A stretch of DNA of 64,000 bases from Gnetum montanum (lineage: Eukaryota; Streptophyta; Gnetopsida; Gnetales; Gnetaceae), in the NCBI GenBank assembly GCA_015680685.1, contig MNCI01034785.1, positions 905,241-969,240 on the forward strand, read 5' to 3'. This document shows positions 34,375 through 45,615 of the stretch, piece by piece; position 1 is the first letter of the stretch; each line of letters opens with the position of its first letter. The translations under genes and the position numbers were made by a program. The notes beneath the pieces were generated by a model. That model was given only the letters and a program-made list of their open reading frames with translations. It did not search any database and had not been told where the DNA came from.

Positions 34375-35800
34375 GACTTAGGTAGTACACTAGTATCTCA
34401 GAACCATCATCCTATTTCTAACATAATAGTGTCACGATAGACATGTCCAAGGTGACAAGGTAGATGAAAAAATGCTTATCCCTCTATGATGGGTAAACAA
34501 TTAGGAGGTGCAAAAGATCTTTCTTCAGATCATCGAAGGCTTGTTGGCACTGTGGTGTCCATTTGAAGTTAACCCCTTTCTTCAGTAGATGTTGCATGGG
34601 GTGTAACTTGTTAGTCAATTTTTCTATAAACCTTCTAATGAACTGCACTCTACCTTGTAACCCGTGTAATTTCTTAATATTTGTAGGTGGTGCCAGGTTA
34701 ACGATGGCCTTGACTTTGTTAGGGTCCACTCATATTCCATCCTTTGATACTATAAACCCTAACATCCATTCAGTTCTCACCTCGAAGACACACTTTTTAG
34801 GATTGAGGCATAAATCGTGCATCTAGTAACACTTGACAACTACACCTAGATCATTGGGATGATCAATAGTTTCTTTAGATTTGACCACTATATCATCCAC
34901 ATAATCGTTCAATGTTTCTAAGATGTAGTTGCTAAAGATGTAATTCATGGCTCATTGGTAGGTTCCTTCAATGTTCTTGAGCCTAAAAGGCATCATAGTG
35001 TAACAAAAGGTACCCCATGGGGTCATGAAGGTGTTGTTAACTGATGTTCTAGGTTAATGTGAATTTGGTTGTAGCTAGAGAAACCATCAATGAAGGATAA
35101 CAGAGCATGACCAGCCGTAGTGTCAATGAGTTGATCAATACTCGAAAGTGGGAAATCGTCTTTGATTGTTGCCTTGTTCAGATCCCAGAAGTCTATACAG
35201 ATTCGTATCCCTCCCATTTTCTTAAAAACTACAAAGATGTTAGACATCCATTCTAAGTAATCAAGTACCCAGATGAAACCATCCTACTATAGCTTGGTGA
35301 TTTCATATCGTACAGCCAGTGCAATCTCTTATTTAACCTTGCAAGCTTTTTGCTTGACTTCTTTCATGTGCAGGTCTAAGACGATGTTGTGCTATATCAG
35401 CCTCGGATCTAAACCTTGCATGTCATTGTATGACCATGCAAAGACTTCAATGTTATCTTCCAGAATTTTGGCTACATCTTTGTGGGTCTGCAAATATAGG
35501 AGGGAACTAAATTTCAACACTTTTATTTCCTTGTGGATGTGGTCACAGGTGTTTCGATGAGAGGGTCCTCAATTACATCCCCTACCTCTAAATCTAGGGC
35601 TTAAACTAGATGCTTAGGCTAGTCTGCGGATGCTTCTAAGGATGCTACGATGCTAACTGCGGGTGATTCCTAATCTATTAGGTCTAGGTTCAGTTATATT
35701 GGAAGTTTTCCATGTGGACCTATTAAAGCTAAAGGCGAAGAGGGATCACGATGGATTTCCATTCTCGCTCAACCTGCCAAAATGAGATGAAAGTCTAGTC
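34375..35800 (-). pseudogene. T reverse transcriptase with a truncated RNase H
   Basis: From the right: a pre-RT linker with VFAWSYNDMQGLDP (about 35440), then RT blocks open at 35247-35023 (KKMGGIRICIDFWDLNKA, DDFPLSSIDQLID, SFIDGFSSYNQI). After a frame change come PWGTFCYTMMPF and the catalytic DYVDDIVVKS (about 34890), both Asp kept. The thumb/connection is open at 34729-34484. RNase H is only begun (LLHLLIVYPS ... DMSIVTLLC) and breaks off near 34385, where the integrase zinc finger follows directly, so most of RNase H is deleted. Tat-type sequence throughout. Confidence 0.8.
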
Positions 35801-35935
35801 AAGAGAAACCTGTTTCTAGTAACTGTACATAGCAAAAATTTGTAAAGTAGCAATGAAATGTGAGCAATAGAGATAAATGAAAAGTATGATAGAAAGCTTA
35901 AGATTTGCCAACTCAAGGTCATGGCGGACCACTTG

Positions 35936-36335
35936 GAAGTAAAAATGCAAAACTACTAATGTAAAAATGCAAAATTGCTAGTGTAAAAATGCAAAAGCTA
36001 CTAGTTTAACATCTTTGCAGACATCCAACAGGTTAGAGTATTAGTTTAAGGTCATTGCAGACCGCCAAAATGTGAAACTTTGAAGGTGCTAGTTTAAGGT
36101 CTTTTCAGACCGCCTAGATGTAAAAATGCAAAACTACTAGTATAAAGAATGGAAAGCTACTAATGTAAAAAAATGCAAAACTACTGATGTAAAAATGCGA
36201 AACTACTAGTTTAATGTCATTGTGGACTGCCAATGAGTAAAAGGTCGAAATTGCTAGTTTAAGGTCTTTGCAAACTGTTAACTAGATTGAAACTATGTGT
36301 TAGGATTGCTAGTTTAAGATATTTACGAACCACTA
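35936..36335 (+). repeat. Tandem array in T, core GTTTAAGGTCnTTGCAGACC with long spacers
   Basis: Six to seven copies of the core stand 40-110 bp apart, alternating with copies of a second motif, ATGCAAAACTACTAATGTAAAA. The core is the same as in the array at 32675-33175, on the other side of the RT-integrase block. It lies 180 bp upstream of the TATA box of the spliced antisense gene. Confidence 0.8.
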
Positions 36336-36513
36336 ATTAGATATTTTTGTGAAGGTAAACGGCGAGTTTGAAGTGTGTCAAGGCTTTTTGCCTAGGCCCA
36401 CCTGTCTTAATGCAAACAGTGCTACTATGTCATGGCGGGCATGCTACGCTACATGAAATACTCCACATTAAATAGGGAGAGAGAATAACAAGTTTCCTTT
36501 TCATCATTGCGGC

Positions 36514-36520
36514 TATAAAT
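36514..36520 (+). promoter_or_regulatory. TATA box of the antisense gene in T
   Basis: GGCTATAAATAAGG lies about 160 bp before the ATG at 36676. Its strand is opposite to T transcription, so the gene could have its own promoter. Confidence 0.5.
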
Positions 36521-36675
36521 AAGGGTTAACCCTTGGTAAACTCATCATTTTCATCGTAATAGCACAGAGCCCACATTTGAAGTGCAAAGCTCACATTCAA
36601 AGCATAGAGTAATTGTGCCAATAGAGAGCAAGGTGATTCGGCATAGCAACGAAGAAAGAGTTGGCAAGTGAGATG

Positions 36676-39600
36676 ATGGCTCCTAGGAAAGAACACAAAC
36701 ACCTGGCACTTGCCAAGTTGATGAAGTGAAGGAAACCCTAGGGCGTGTATTGCAGGCATGTGTCACAGTGCTAGAGGAGCCACCGTTGGCCTGGTAGGCT
36801 ACTATGCTTTCTCTATTTTCTTATGCCTTTGTTATTATTTTTGGTTTTCTTTTTTTTGTTTCCCTGATTTTGTTTAGCTATCTATATTATTCTATCATCT
36901 TGTTGTCGTTGTTTTGGCTCTTACACTGTTGTTGTTGTCATTTCAGCTATGGTGTATGTACAGATGCTACACTAAGATTACATACAAGGTCACTTAGACC
37001 ACCATTACTACGGCTATCATTACCACAAAGGCTTGGATGATTTGAGCCACTTGGCATGCAAATAGTGTAATGTACGAACCTTAGGATAGTTTGTCCATGT
37101 GCGTGATGTGACAGTGTAACACGTGTTCTGTCATGGCATGATGCCAATCACTTTGTTGCTACACTAAGCTAATTTTTCTACCCTATTGCCTTCGTGTTTT
37201 TTGCTATGCTATATGCATGAAAGGAATCATGCTACACTATTTTTCGAATGCTAATTCTGCTACACTATATGTGCATTCCACTTAGACATGGTGCTAACAT
37301 TTTCTATTGTGTTGTGTAGGGTAGCACTAAGGACAATCTTGATTGTCCTAGAAATCGTGGGGGTCCTATGCTGCGTGAGTGAACCAGTGGCCAATGTTCC
37401 TCTACCCCATACACATGAGGGAGCATAGGAGTTCCTACAATTTCTCCTCCAACGCTTCAGTGTGATCATTTGGTCACACCTAGCAGAGGAGGTAGCGGCT
37501 GCCATAACAGAAACCTTGTTGCTTGGGGCAAATCAGGGTATTCTGAGATTTTTGATAGATGGAGCAATTAGCAGTAGGCAGGGAAAAATATCCAGTTAGC
37601 ATCCCAAAAATTTGAGGAGTTTGGCCTAGATCTGGGAGATGCTCGAGTATAATTGCTACCATCCCTACAACACCTTGTTTATTATGCGTCACATGAGAAC
37701 GTACTTCCAAAACCCACCAAGAATCATTTACAGTGCTGGAGGGTGAGTTTTGTAGCCATGTTCCGCTACGCTATGCAATGTTTGCTACGCTAGCCAGATG
37801 TTAACATTGTGTTTTTGTTATCAGGTTTTTTATCAACCAGAATGGGCTTCACGATAATACGGATGTGTTTACCTTAGCATAGATGGCACTGCGGGAGTTT
37901 TCTTCCACTAAGAATAAGTGTGCAAGTGTGATAGGCCAATGAAGGGGTGAGTACAAAACCTACCCAATCCGGTATTCCAAAATCTACGACAAATGCAAGG
38001 ATTCTAGTTGGTTGGATGAGGGATGGGCACCCTTTAAGCCAATCGTCGTTAAAGATGTTTTGGTTGATCCTCCGTCATTCCTATCACCATTTAAACTTAG
38101 TAAGCTAAATAGTAAGTTATTGCCTATTTAAGTTTCATTCCTTTTTTTTTTGCTACTTATTCTTTTTCTAACTTTTTTGTTGCTTTTTTTTCTTTTTGTT
38201 GTTTTTGTGTTTTTGTACAAACTGCTATAGGGGTGAAAAAGTCCCAAGAGGTGATGGTGATTACCTCTGGGAACCAGGAGACCAACATCTACTTCAAGTA
38301 TGGGGAGGTAGATGAGAGCCAATGTTGGATATGTAGCATGGCCTCAGAATCCCTAATCAAGCACCTTCAAGATGTTGGACTCATGGATTTGTTCCTAGCC
38401 CTGAACCCAAGCATCCCTACTATTGAGATGCTTTCCCTAGCGAACTCCTTTTCTGAAAAGGAAAAACACTTCCACACACATGTACATGATGTGCAGGTGA
38501 TCCTTGAAATCAATGACCAGCTATTCATGCACCTCTTCAGTGTCCCTGCTAATGGCCTTCCTATAAGGTCAAAGACCATGAAAGAGGTGAACCGTCAAAG
38601 GGAGGATATTAAGGAGTGGCTAGGGATTGCAAAAGGGTGAAAGGGGATCCTCATGGAGAAGGTCAAGCTAAGAGCTTCCAAGGATGTTTATCCTGTCTTT
38701 TGTGCCCATGCTTTCCCCCAGGTACTTTCCCAATGAAATATCATTAGGATTGAGTAGGCTTGGGTGATGCAGGAGTTCATGGAAGAGGGGGCTCGCTACA
38801 ACTGGGCTAGGAATTTGTGTAAGGGCCTGGAAACTGAAATGTTCACACTTCACAATAAGCAAGAGTCTCATTTCAACACACGCTACATCTTTTACATAGC
38901 CTTCTTGCAACATTTCTTGAAGTTTTTGGTAGTTCATGAGAATGGAGTCTGGGTTGTGCGAGATCGTAACCAGATTTCCAAATCATGGATCTGCCAAATC
39001 CTTTGGATCACCCAAGCCCAAGATCCCCCAGAAGCTATTGGGAAGTCATTCTCTATGATAACTAAGGATCAGGTGGCTGCAACATCCGCGACTAGGATAG
39101 CATGGGAGAGGCTCCCCCTATTGCTACAGGTAGTGTGTCATAGGGGAAACATCTCATCGCTGAGACAATGGCCACTAAGTTACGACAAAAGAGGCCTCCT
39201 CTAGACAAGGAGCCTCCTCGTACAGTCAAGAAAGGGGGACCATCATTGCAATTTAAGCTACACAAGATATATCCTCCCATCGGTAAATGCTCTTCTTTGT
39301 GTTTATCTCTTTGCCTTTTGATTAAATTCTTGCTACGCTATGTCATGCTAGATAGCATAGCATAGCGTAGCACCTACTTTAGCTAACATGGTTTAAGCTA
39401 TAAGGTGAATATGTTTTTTATTGCCAGAGGGAGAAGAAGAAGAAGAAGAAGGTGATGAAGAAGTGTCAACCCCCAAGATGAGCATGGAAAATAAAGACGC
39501 AAGGGGCCCAGTCATAGAGGAAAGGGCCCCAATCAAGAGAGAAGGAGCTTCTACCACTAAGGAAGGGGCTCTTGTCATCAAGGAAAATCCTCCTACTGAT

Positions 39601-41258
39601 GAGGAGGGCATTTTTGGAGATGAGGAGGAGTCTCCTATGGATGAAGAGGGTGCTAGTTCCTTGAAAAGAAAGGCACTAGCAAATAAAGAGGAAGCTCACC
39701 TTGACTGAAAAGGGACTTCTACCGAAGGTCCCTTTTCCAAACATAGTTCAACATTAGGGAAGTAGAAAAATGCTAAGGGTGCTTCCATGGTTTTGAGCCA
39801 GAAAGGAGAGGAACTACAATTAGACGTTGGTGAGTTTGACAACATATTCAATGATATGTTGATGGGTGATCCCCCCATTATCACCCTTGAGGGTTTACTG
39901 GGTAGGGGCTCTCACACTGTCATTTTTGTTACTTACAACTTTATTGCAATCTATCTCAGTCATTACTAATGTGTTTGTTGCATGATAGACACTACTGTTA
40001 ATGCTAAAGGACCTCCTCTGATTCGCTTGGAACCATGGGCTGATACCTCCAACAAACTTATGTTAATGTAAGGGGTCATCGATGACATGATCGGCCATCT
40101 CAAATAGGTTGATCCTGAAGTGGGTAAATAAAGTAGCTACGTTAGGCTCTTTGAGGTTGCTAACTTTGTTATGCTAGTGTGACTAATGCACTCTTTTTGT
40201 GGTCACAACCTCCCGACTCAAGTGGGACCCGACACAATCATTGAAAGTCAACGTCGTGCCTACATTCTCGTCCTAAGTAGTCGAGGTGCCTCGTTGCATA
40301 TACGATGAGGCTAGAAAATGGGCTTTACACTCGACACACTCCTTGTGGGAGTGTAGGTGCATCAATGAGGACTTATGGAAATGGGTCCAGAGGACTGAGA
40401 AAGAGAAGGCTGAATTGAGCGTCAAAGTGGAAGACCTCAAATCCAGGAACAAGTTCCTCCTAGCTCATGATACCAATGATGGAAGTTGGAACACGGCTAT
40501 CATAGACTATGCTAGATACTAGATAGTCGTGTGGCACAACAATGAGGCCACCTAGGAGATAATAGAATAGCAAATGCAGATGGACTTGTTGGCTTACAAG
40601 AACCAAGATTAGAAAAACTACAACACCAAAGTTTACGAGTGGAGGCAATCCGAGAAAAACCATAAACATATGTATAAACTAGAATGTGCCACCTACCACA
40701 AACTATATCAGGATGGTTCAATAAAGGTGTTTACCTATGAAGCATTCCTGAATGTCATTAGCACTTCTGAAGCTTACAACAAGTTCATAGAGCAGGTAAC
40801 GGTCAGTGAATCTCTTGAACGGAAAATGATCCTTCCCATAGGTGAGACTGCTACCACCTCCTTTTCTCTAAGACCACCAAGATGGACAATCATCAAAAAG
40901 GAGAAATCTACTGCAAACATTGAACCAAGTAATAGGCACTGGGAAAATATCACTGAGAAGGAGGCCTAGCACCACCTCGGGCTCAATTTGGATCGCATAC
41001 CCTTCGAGGCAGATGCAAGGCCATCTCAGGTTAGTCACTTTCTACTATGTAAAGGCTTATTCTCTATTCTAGCTTTCATGTGTTACTCTAGCTGACTACT
41101 TCACTTTTACAATGCAGATCCCAAATGAGGGCGTAGGGACCGCAGATGGCAAAGATGAAGAGGCAGAAGAAGACAATGTAGAGGAAGGCGACACGGAAGG
41201 AAACAATGCAAAAGGTAACGATGTGGGTGAAGACAATGCAGGAAAAGATGACCTATGA
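36676..41258 (+). pseudogene. Spliced antisense gene inside T, product not recognised
   Basis: Coding pieces alternate with AT/GT-rich spacers that start GT and end AG. Approximate pieces: 36676-36780 (ATG, MAPRKEHKH), 36950-37050, 37320-37742, 37825-38111, 38231-39129, 39168-39282, 39428-39901, 39989-40123, 40213-41029, 41118-41258 (TGA). Reading phase holds across several joins, for instance 41029/41118. The longest open stretches are 38233-38640 and 38764-39204. The last third has a Lys/Glu-rich coiled coil (about 40390-40470) and the C-terminus is very acidic (Asp/Glu/Asn/Gly repeats). An acidic/Lys stretch is also at 39428-39710. There are about 12 in-frame stops, mostly TAG at Gln or Trp. 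I know no family; an accessory (aORF-like) or captured gene are both possible. Confidence 0.6.
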
Positions 41259-41427
41259 CAGCATGGGTTTTTATTTTTTTAAAACTTTTGCAAAACTATT
41301 GCAAACATTATTTGATTAGAAAATTTTAATGAAGGAAGCAAATTTTGAAAGAAAATTGGTCTTATGCTAGCTTATGCATTATCTATGTGATCAATTTTAT
41401 GTTATGTTTTCATTTTTAATGTTTTAG

Positions 41428-41775
41428 TTTTAGGCCATTTCGGGCCATGGCTAGTTTTAGGCCATTTCGGGCCCCTGCTAATTTTAGGCCATTTTGGGCC
41501 ATGGCTAGTTTTAGGCCATTTTAAGCCCCTGCTAATTTTAGGCCATTTCAGGCCATGGCTAGTTTTAGGCCATTTCGGGCCCCTACTAGTTTTAGACAAT
41601 TTTGGGCCATTGTTAGTTTTAGGCCCATTTTGAACCATCGAATGTGATGTAAACAGAACAAATATTGCTATTTTTAGGCCTTAGCGGGCCATATATAGCT
41701 TTAGGCCATTTTGGGCCATCGCTAGTTTTAGGCCATTTCTAGCCTTGGGATAATAGTGTAGTCTTTGGCCATTTC
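41428..41775 (+). repeat. Tandem array in T, 27-bp unit
   Basis: Two 27-bp unit types alternate: TTTTAGGCCATTTCGGGCCA followed by TGGCTAG, and the same start followed by CCTGCTAA. About eight units are contiguous to 41640, and four more degenerate ones stand at 41675-41775. The minus strand stays open through the array (41638-41402), which is a by-product of the unit length of nine codons. It lies 170 bp after the stop of the spliced antisense gene. Confidence 0.9.
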
Positions 41776-42129
41776 TGGCCATGGCATAGTAAGGAAATGA
41801 TACACTAATGATTTGGAGGATGACTAATTGGTACCTAACATAGATGGATTGATGCAAAACAAAAAGTCGATAAATGTACAAAGGATGCCAACTGGACAAG
41901 AAGTAATGGGGTTGCTATGCTATGTGTAACTGCTTCTTGACCCATTGTGGATTGGGTGAGGTGTAACATCGAGATGCTTTGCTACAGCCTTCATCTACAT
42001 CATTTTCCTCCACTTGGAAGGGAAACTCAGTCCACGTATTTTTGTTTTCTAAACTGGCATGTTGAGCTGGCTCTTTTGCTAGATAGCTAGTATCTACAGA
42101 GACAAGCACTTCATTCTCATAGGTTACAA

Positions 42130-42615
42130 CCTCTGAGCCCTACTCCATATCTACATTGTTGATAGCTTGTGTTGCTACCTCATTTTCATGTATTACCACA
42201 TCCCTGCCTGCATAGGGTAGATGGATCTCCAGATGCATGGGCGAAGAGACAGCCCTAAGTTGTGCTAACCATGACCTCCCCAAGATCAAGTTAAACCCGA
42301 CCATCTCTTCAACCATGATGAATGTTGCATTTGTGGGAAAATGGTCCCCTGCCACAAAGTCAATGTGGACCATTCCTTTCACCACAACCCATGCCCCATT
42401 TATTGACTTTAAGCATGATGTTATTGTGGGTCTAATCTAGTCAACCAAACCCAGCTTATCCACAATAGGGAAAGGGATGACATTTTTGGCAGCTCCATCA
42501 TTAATGTGTACCCTTCAGATCTTATGTTGGTTGATCCGAATTGTGATGAAAAGGGGTGTTGTAGCCACCTGAACCTTTTTAGGGTCTTTCCTAATGGAAT
42601 CATCACAAAAATTCA
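42130..42615 (-). pseudogene. T protease
   Basis: Minus-strand frame. The active-site region reads HINDGAAKNVIPF (about 42510-42475) with Asp-Gly in place of Asp-Ser/Thr-Gly, followed by DKLGLV. A second open block (42385-42140) has NATFIMVEEMVGFNLILGRSWL, the typical C-terminal part of a retroviral-type aspartic protease. Downstream, 42109-41915 continues as an acidic linker that ends before the 27-bp array. RT does not follow: the spliced antisense gene and its arrays (35936-41775) lie between protease and RT, which is abnormal for a pol. Confidence 0.7.
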
Positions 42616-43399
42616 GCTAGGATGGCTTTGGTTCTGCAAGCGTAGAAGGAAGCATGACCAAATGGATTGCCTTCTCTTCTGCTGGCATGTTCTCATCAAC
42701 CAAAATTACCGTTAACATGTGGACCAAAGCCTCATGATGCGCAGTACATGTCATGATTAGGTCATATAGGCTAAACGTAGTGTTTCTCTATTTTAGAGCT
42801 TGCTTGACATAGGTGAGAGCACTCAAAAGGTCCTGGCCACTTTTTGGTTCACTACCTTTCTCCTCTTCTATTCATCCCAGAAGACAAATTTCCCAAGGAG
42901 GGATAGTTTTAGGTCTAGGTTCAGACTCTCTTGGGTGAGGTGGCGAAGAATTTGCACGCATAGCAACGTTATCTTTCGACGACAAGGGCGTAGATGCAGA
43001 GGATGAGGGCATAGTCTTAGAAGTACTTGGGATGGTACTTTCCTTTGATGTTTCACCTATGAAGCACACTTCTCATTTCCTAGGACGAGAAGGCTGTGAA
43101 GCTACCTTATGCAGGGTAGGGGCTGTTGAATGGCTTGGCCCATGATAATGAATGGAGCTAACAGTGTTAATGTATGCGGTGGTGGTGCAACTTTGCTAAC
43201 ACATGGTGCAAGGGTGGAGCTCGGGGAGGGATTCTCAGGATGAAAGGTTGCTACAAAGTTTGATTAGTTGCTAGTGGTATTGGTGTGCTATGCTAAGGCA
43301 CACGAACCACAAATGGCTGCTAAGGTAGTCTAGGATTACTGTCAATGCTAATGGTCTTGATAATGTAACCGGCATTGTTGGCATTGGGAGGATCCATGT

Positions 43400-45206
43400 A
43401 GACATGTAGGGATTGATTCTCAGGATGTACCGGGTTACTTTCTTCTAGCACTAGTTTCCCCTGATCGATCATCCTCTGGATGTCTTCTTTCAATGCCATG
43501 TAGTAATATGTGTCATGACCATACTATTGATGGTAGTCATAGAACCGCTCTAGCTTAAAATCCTTAGGAAATGGAGGCTCATTGGGCAAAGCCAAGAAGG
43601 GGTTCCTAAGGAGCTCATAGTACTACTAATGTTTCCTAGCTCCCTCCTTCAACATTTGCTTGTGTTGGATGTACCTCATCGGTAGTAATTTCTTCAGAAG
43701 ATCTGAAGGCTTGACAGGCAACGGGGTATACTTCAAGCAATATTTACGCTCAAAGTTCAGTTTAGGTGGTGCAGATGTGAAAAGTTGAGGTTCGTTGCCC
43801 TATTTGGGCATGGGGTTAGTTGTGGGTGCGGTTGATTTTTTATTGTTCTTGTTACTATTGTTGGGTTTAGCTTCGTTGGACACAGTGGCCACTATGGCTA
43901 TTGTAGCCTTACCCTTGTCCTTGTCCTTCTTCATGAAGGTGTTCTTGTATGCAATGTAGGCCAAGTCTTTGCTTGCCTCAGCCACATCCTGTATACTCTT
44001 AGTCTGGGCAAAAGCCTGACTAAGAGTGCAAAAAGTGAGATAATACAGGTTATACTTAATAAAGTTGTTCATTGCATCCTTAAAGATGGCCAACAAGTGG
44101 GCCTCCACGATGGGCTTGCGAATTTCATTAAGGGTCGTGCTCCAGCGTTGGATGAACTTCTGGACTAGTTCTAGCAGATCTTATTTTACACTCATCAACT
44201 GATCCAACGTGACCTCTAGTCTCAAGTTGTACTTGAAATGTATCATGAACTATGTCAGAAGCTCCTCTAGGGTTGATATGGAGGAGCGTGAAAGGGCACG
44301 GTACCAGTCTAGGGCTTTTTCGATTAAAGACATGGCAAAGACATGGATGATCATATGCAACCATTGTTGTAAAAGAAGGGACTCAGACCTAAACGTAACA
44401 AGGTGTGTATTGGGATTCCCCTCCCCATTGTATTTTGTGAAGTGGGGGAGTAACATCCCTGGGGGTAACATTAGTGTAGGGACTACCAAGCTGATGGAAT
44501 CATCCTGGTAGAAGTCCATGACTTGTACTATATCAGACCCAACAACCTTGAGGCATTTTATTTCCTTAGTAAGGGTCTGGATAAGCTAGAATGCTTGATC
44601 CAAACTAGGGGATGATGCAGGTGGTTGGGGAACCACTGGGGTAGCTCCCATCTGTGAAGTGGTAGGGGTAGTAACATGACCCATTGGCGGTGCCGTTGGG
44701 ATGGCCCCTATGAACTGTGTTGCTTATGGTGTCCACCACTTAGCAGGTGGTGCTATTGAAGTAGCAACCATGGGTTGTGCCACTGGGTAGTCTGCTTGTG
44801 TGGCTAGTGGAATAAACCATAGTCCCACATTGGGTTGTACCATTTGCAGGGCTTGGTAGGTCTAATGGCAAACGTAGTGAAAATTCTACAATGGTAGCAT
44901 AACAAGAGGAGAAGTGAATGGGGTCCACCATGTGGATGGGACTAGGCCCGTCACTGATGGTGGGATAGGTGTAAATTCATGAATAGAGGTGGAAGCTAAA
45001 CACGACTGCAAGGTAGGTACGGTGTGAACATGGGGAAGGGTATCCATGTGTTGTTGGGACAAACCCTTAGGTGCCTAGTTTTGGATCTTGAGGGATTGAC
45101 ATGGTCCCAGCATTGGGCTGGGCGGCTATTTGACACCTGTGATGCATTGAACCATGAGGGGAACCTCCAAGTTAGAGGTGTTAGCAATAGTGCTTGAGGA
45201 AATCAT
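43400..45206 (-). pseudogene. T gag
   Basis: The ATG at 45206 (MISSSTIANTSN) is chosen because it is the first Met after a leader duplication; an upstream in-frame ATG at 45308 lies inside that duplication. The N-terminal third is Pro/Thr-rich. The gag core is open at 44519-44250 (PPGMLLPHFTKYNGEGNP, ALDWYRALSRSSI) and continues at 44108-43800 with a Lys/Asn-rich tail. Near 43560-43490 the Tat-type zinc segment reads FYDYHQQYGHDTYYYMALK: the His is kept but the expected Cys positions read Tyr, as TGT to TAT changes give. The frame holds register from 45206 to about 43480. The region 43400-42616 is an ill-kept linker towards protease. Confidence 0.75.
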
Positions 45207-45239
45207 TGTCGCAAAGCTAAATGGGTTTGCAAATGAGGA

Positions 45240-45567
45240 AAACAAGGAGATCGGAAGGTAATCAAAGGTTTTATGTCTTGCAGGATTCTGAAGGAACCGT
45301 CGGAGCAACCAATCTATACCACAAGATGTGTAAACAACTGCAAAAGAGTGTCACATTTACACTAGTGCATGACAGGGTATAGAATGCATGCAAAACTACT
45401 GTGAAACAAGAGGGTCAAATGGTGATCAAAGGCTTTATGTACTGCAGGATTCCAAAGGAACTGTCAAAGTGATCGATCTACACCACATGATGTGTAAACA
45501 ACCAAAAAAGGATGTCAAGCTTATGCTAGTGCTTGTCAGGGTGCAGAATGCTTACAAGACTACCATA
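45240..45567 (-). repeat. Direct tandem duplication of about 164 bp in the T leader
   Basis: 45240-45403 and 45404-45567 are two diverged copies; both hold ATCAAAGG...TTTATGT and CACAAGATGTGTAAACAAC-like phrases at an offset of 164 bases. The block lies between the primer site and gag. Confidence 0.8.
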
Positions 45568-45596
45568 TAACATAGAAAATGGCACTAAAAGGCCCT

Positions 45597-45614
45597 CCTT
45601 CTAGTGCCAAAAAA
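45597..45614 (-). other. Primer binding site of T (tRNA-Asn-like)
   Basis: The minus strand reads TGGCACTAGAAGGAGGGC a few bases after the LTR. This matches the complement of a tRNA ending CCCTCCTTCTAGCGCCA, which I recall as plant tRNA-Asn, apart from one former CpG now CA. Confidence 0.6.
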
Positions 45615-45615
45615 T

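Noticed and set aside
41402-41638. Minus-strand frame with repeated Lys-Trp-Pro-Lys-like units as a repeat protein
   Set aside because: It is the translation of the 27-bp array (nine codons per unit), which lies outside the protease frame and drifts freely.
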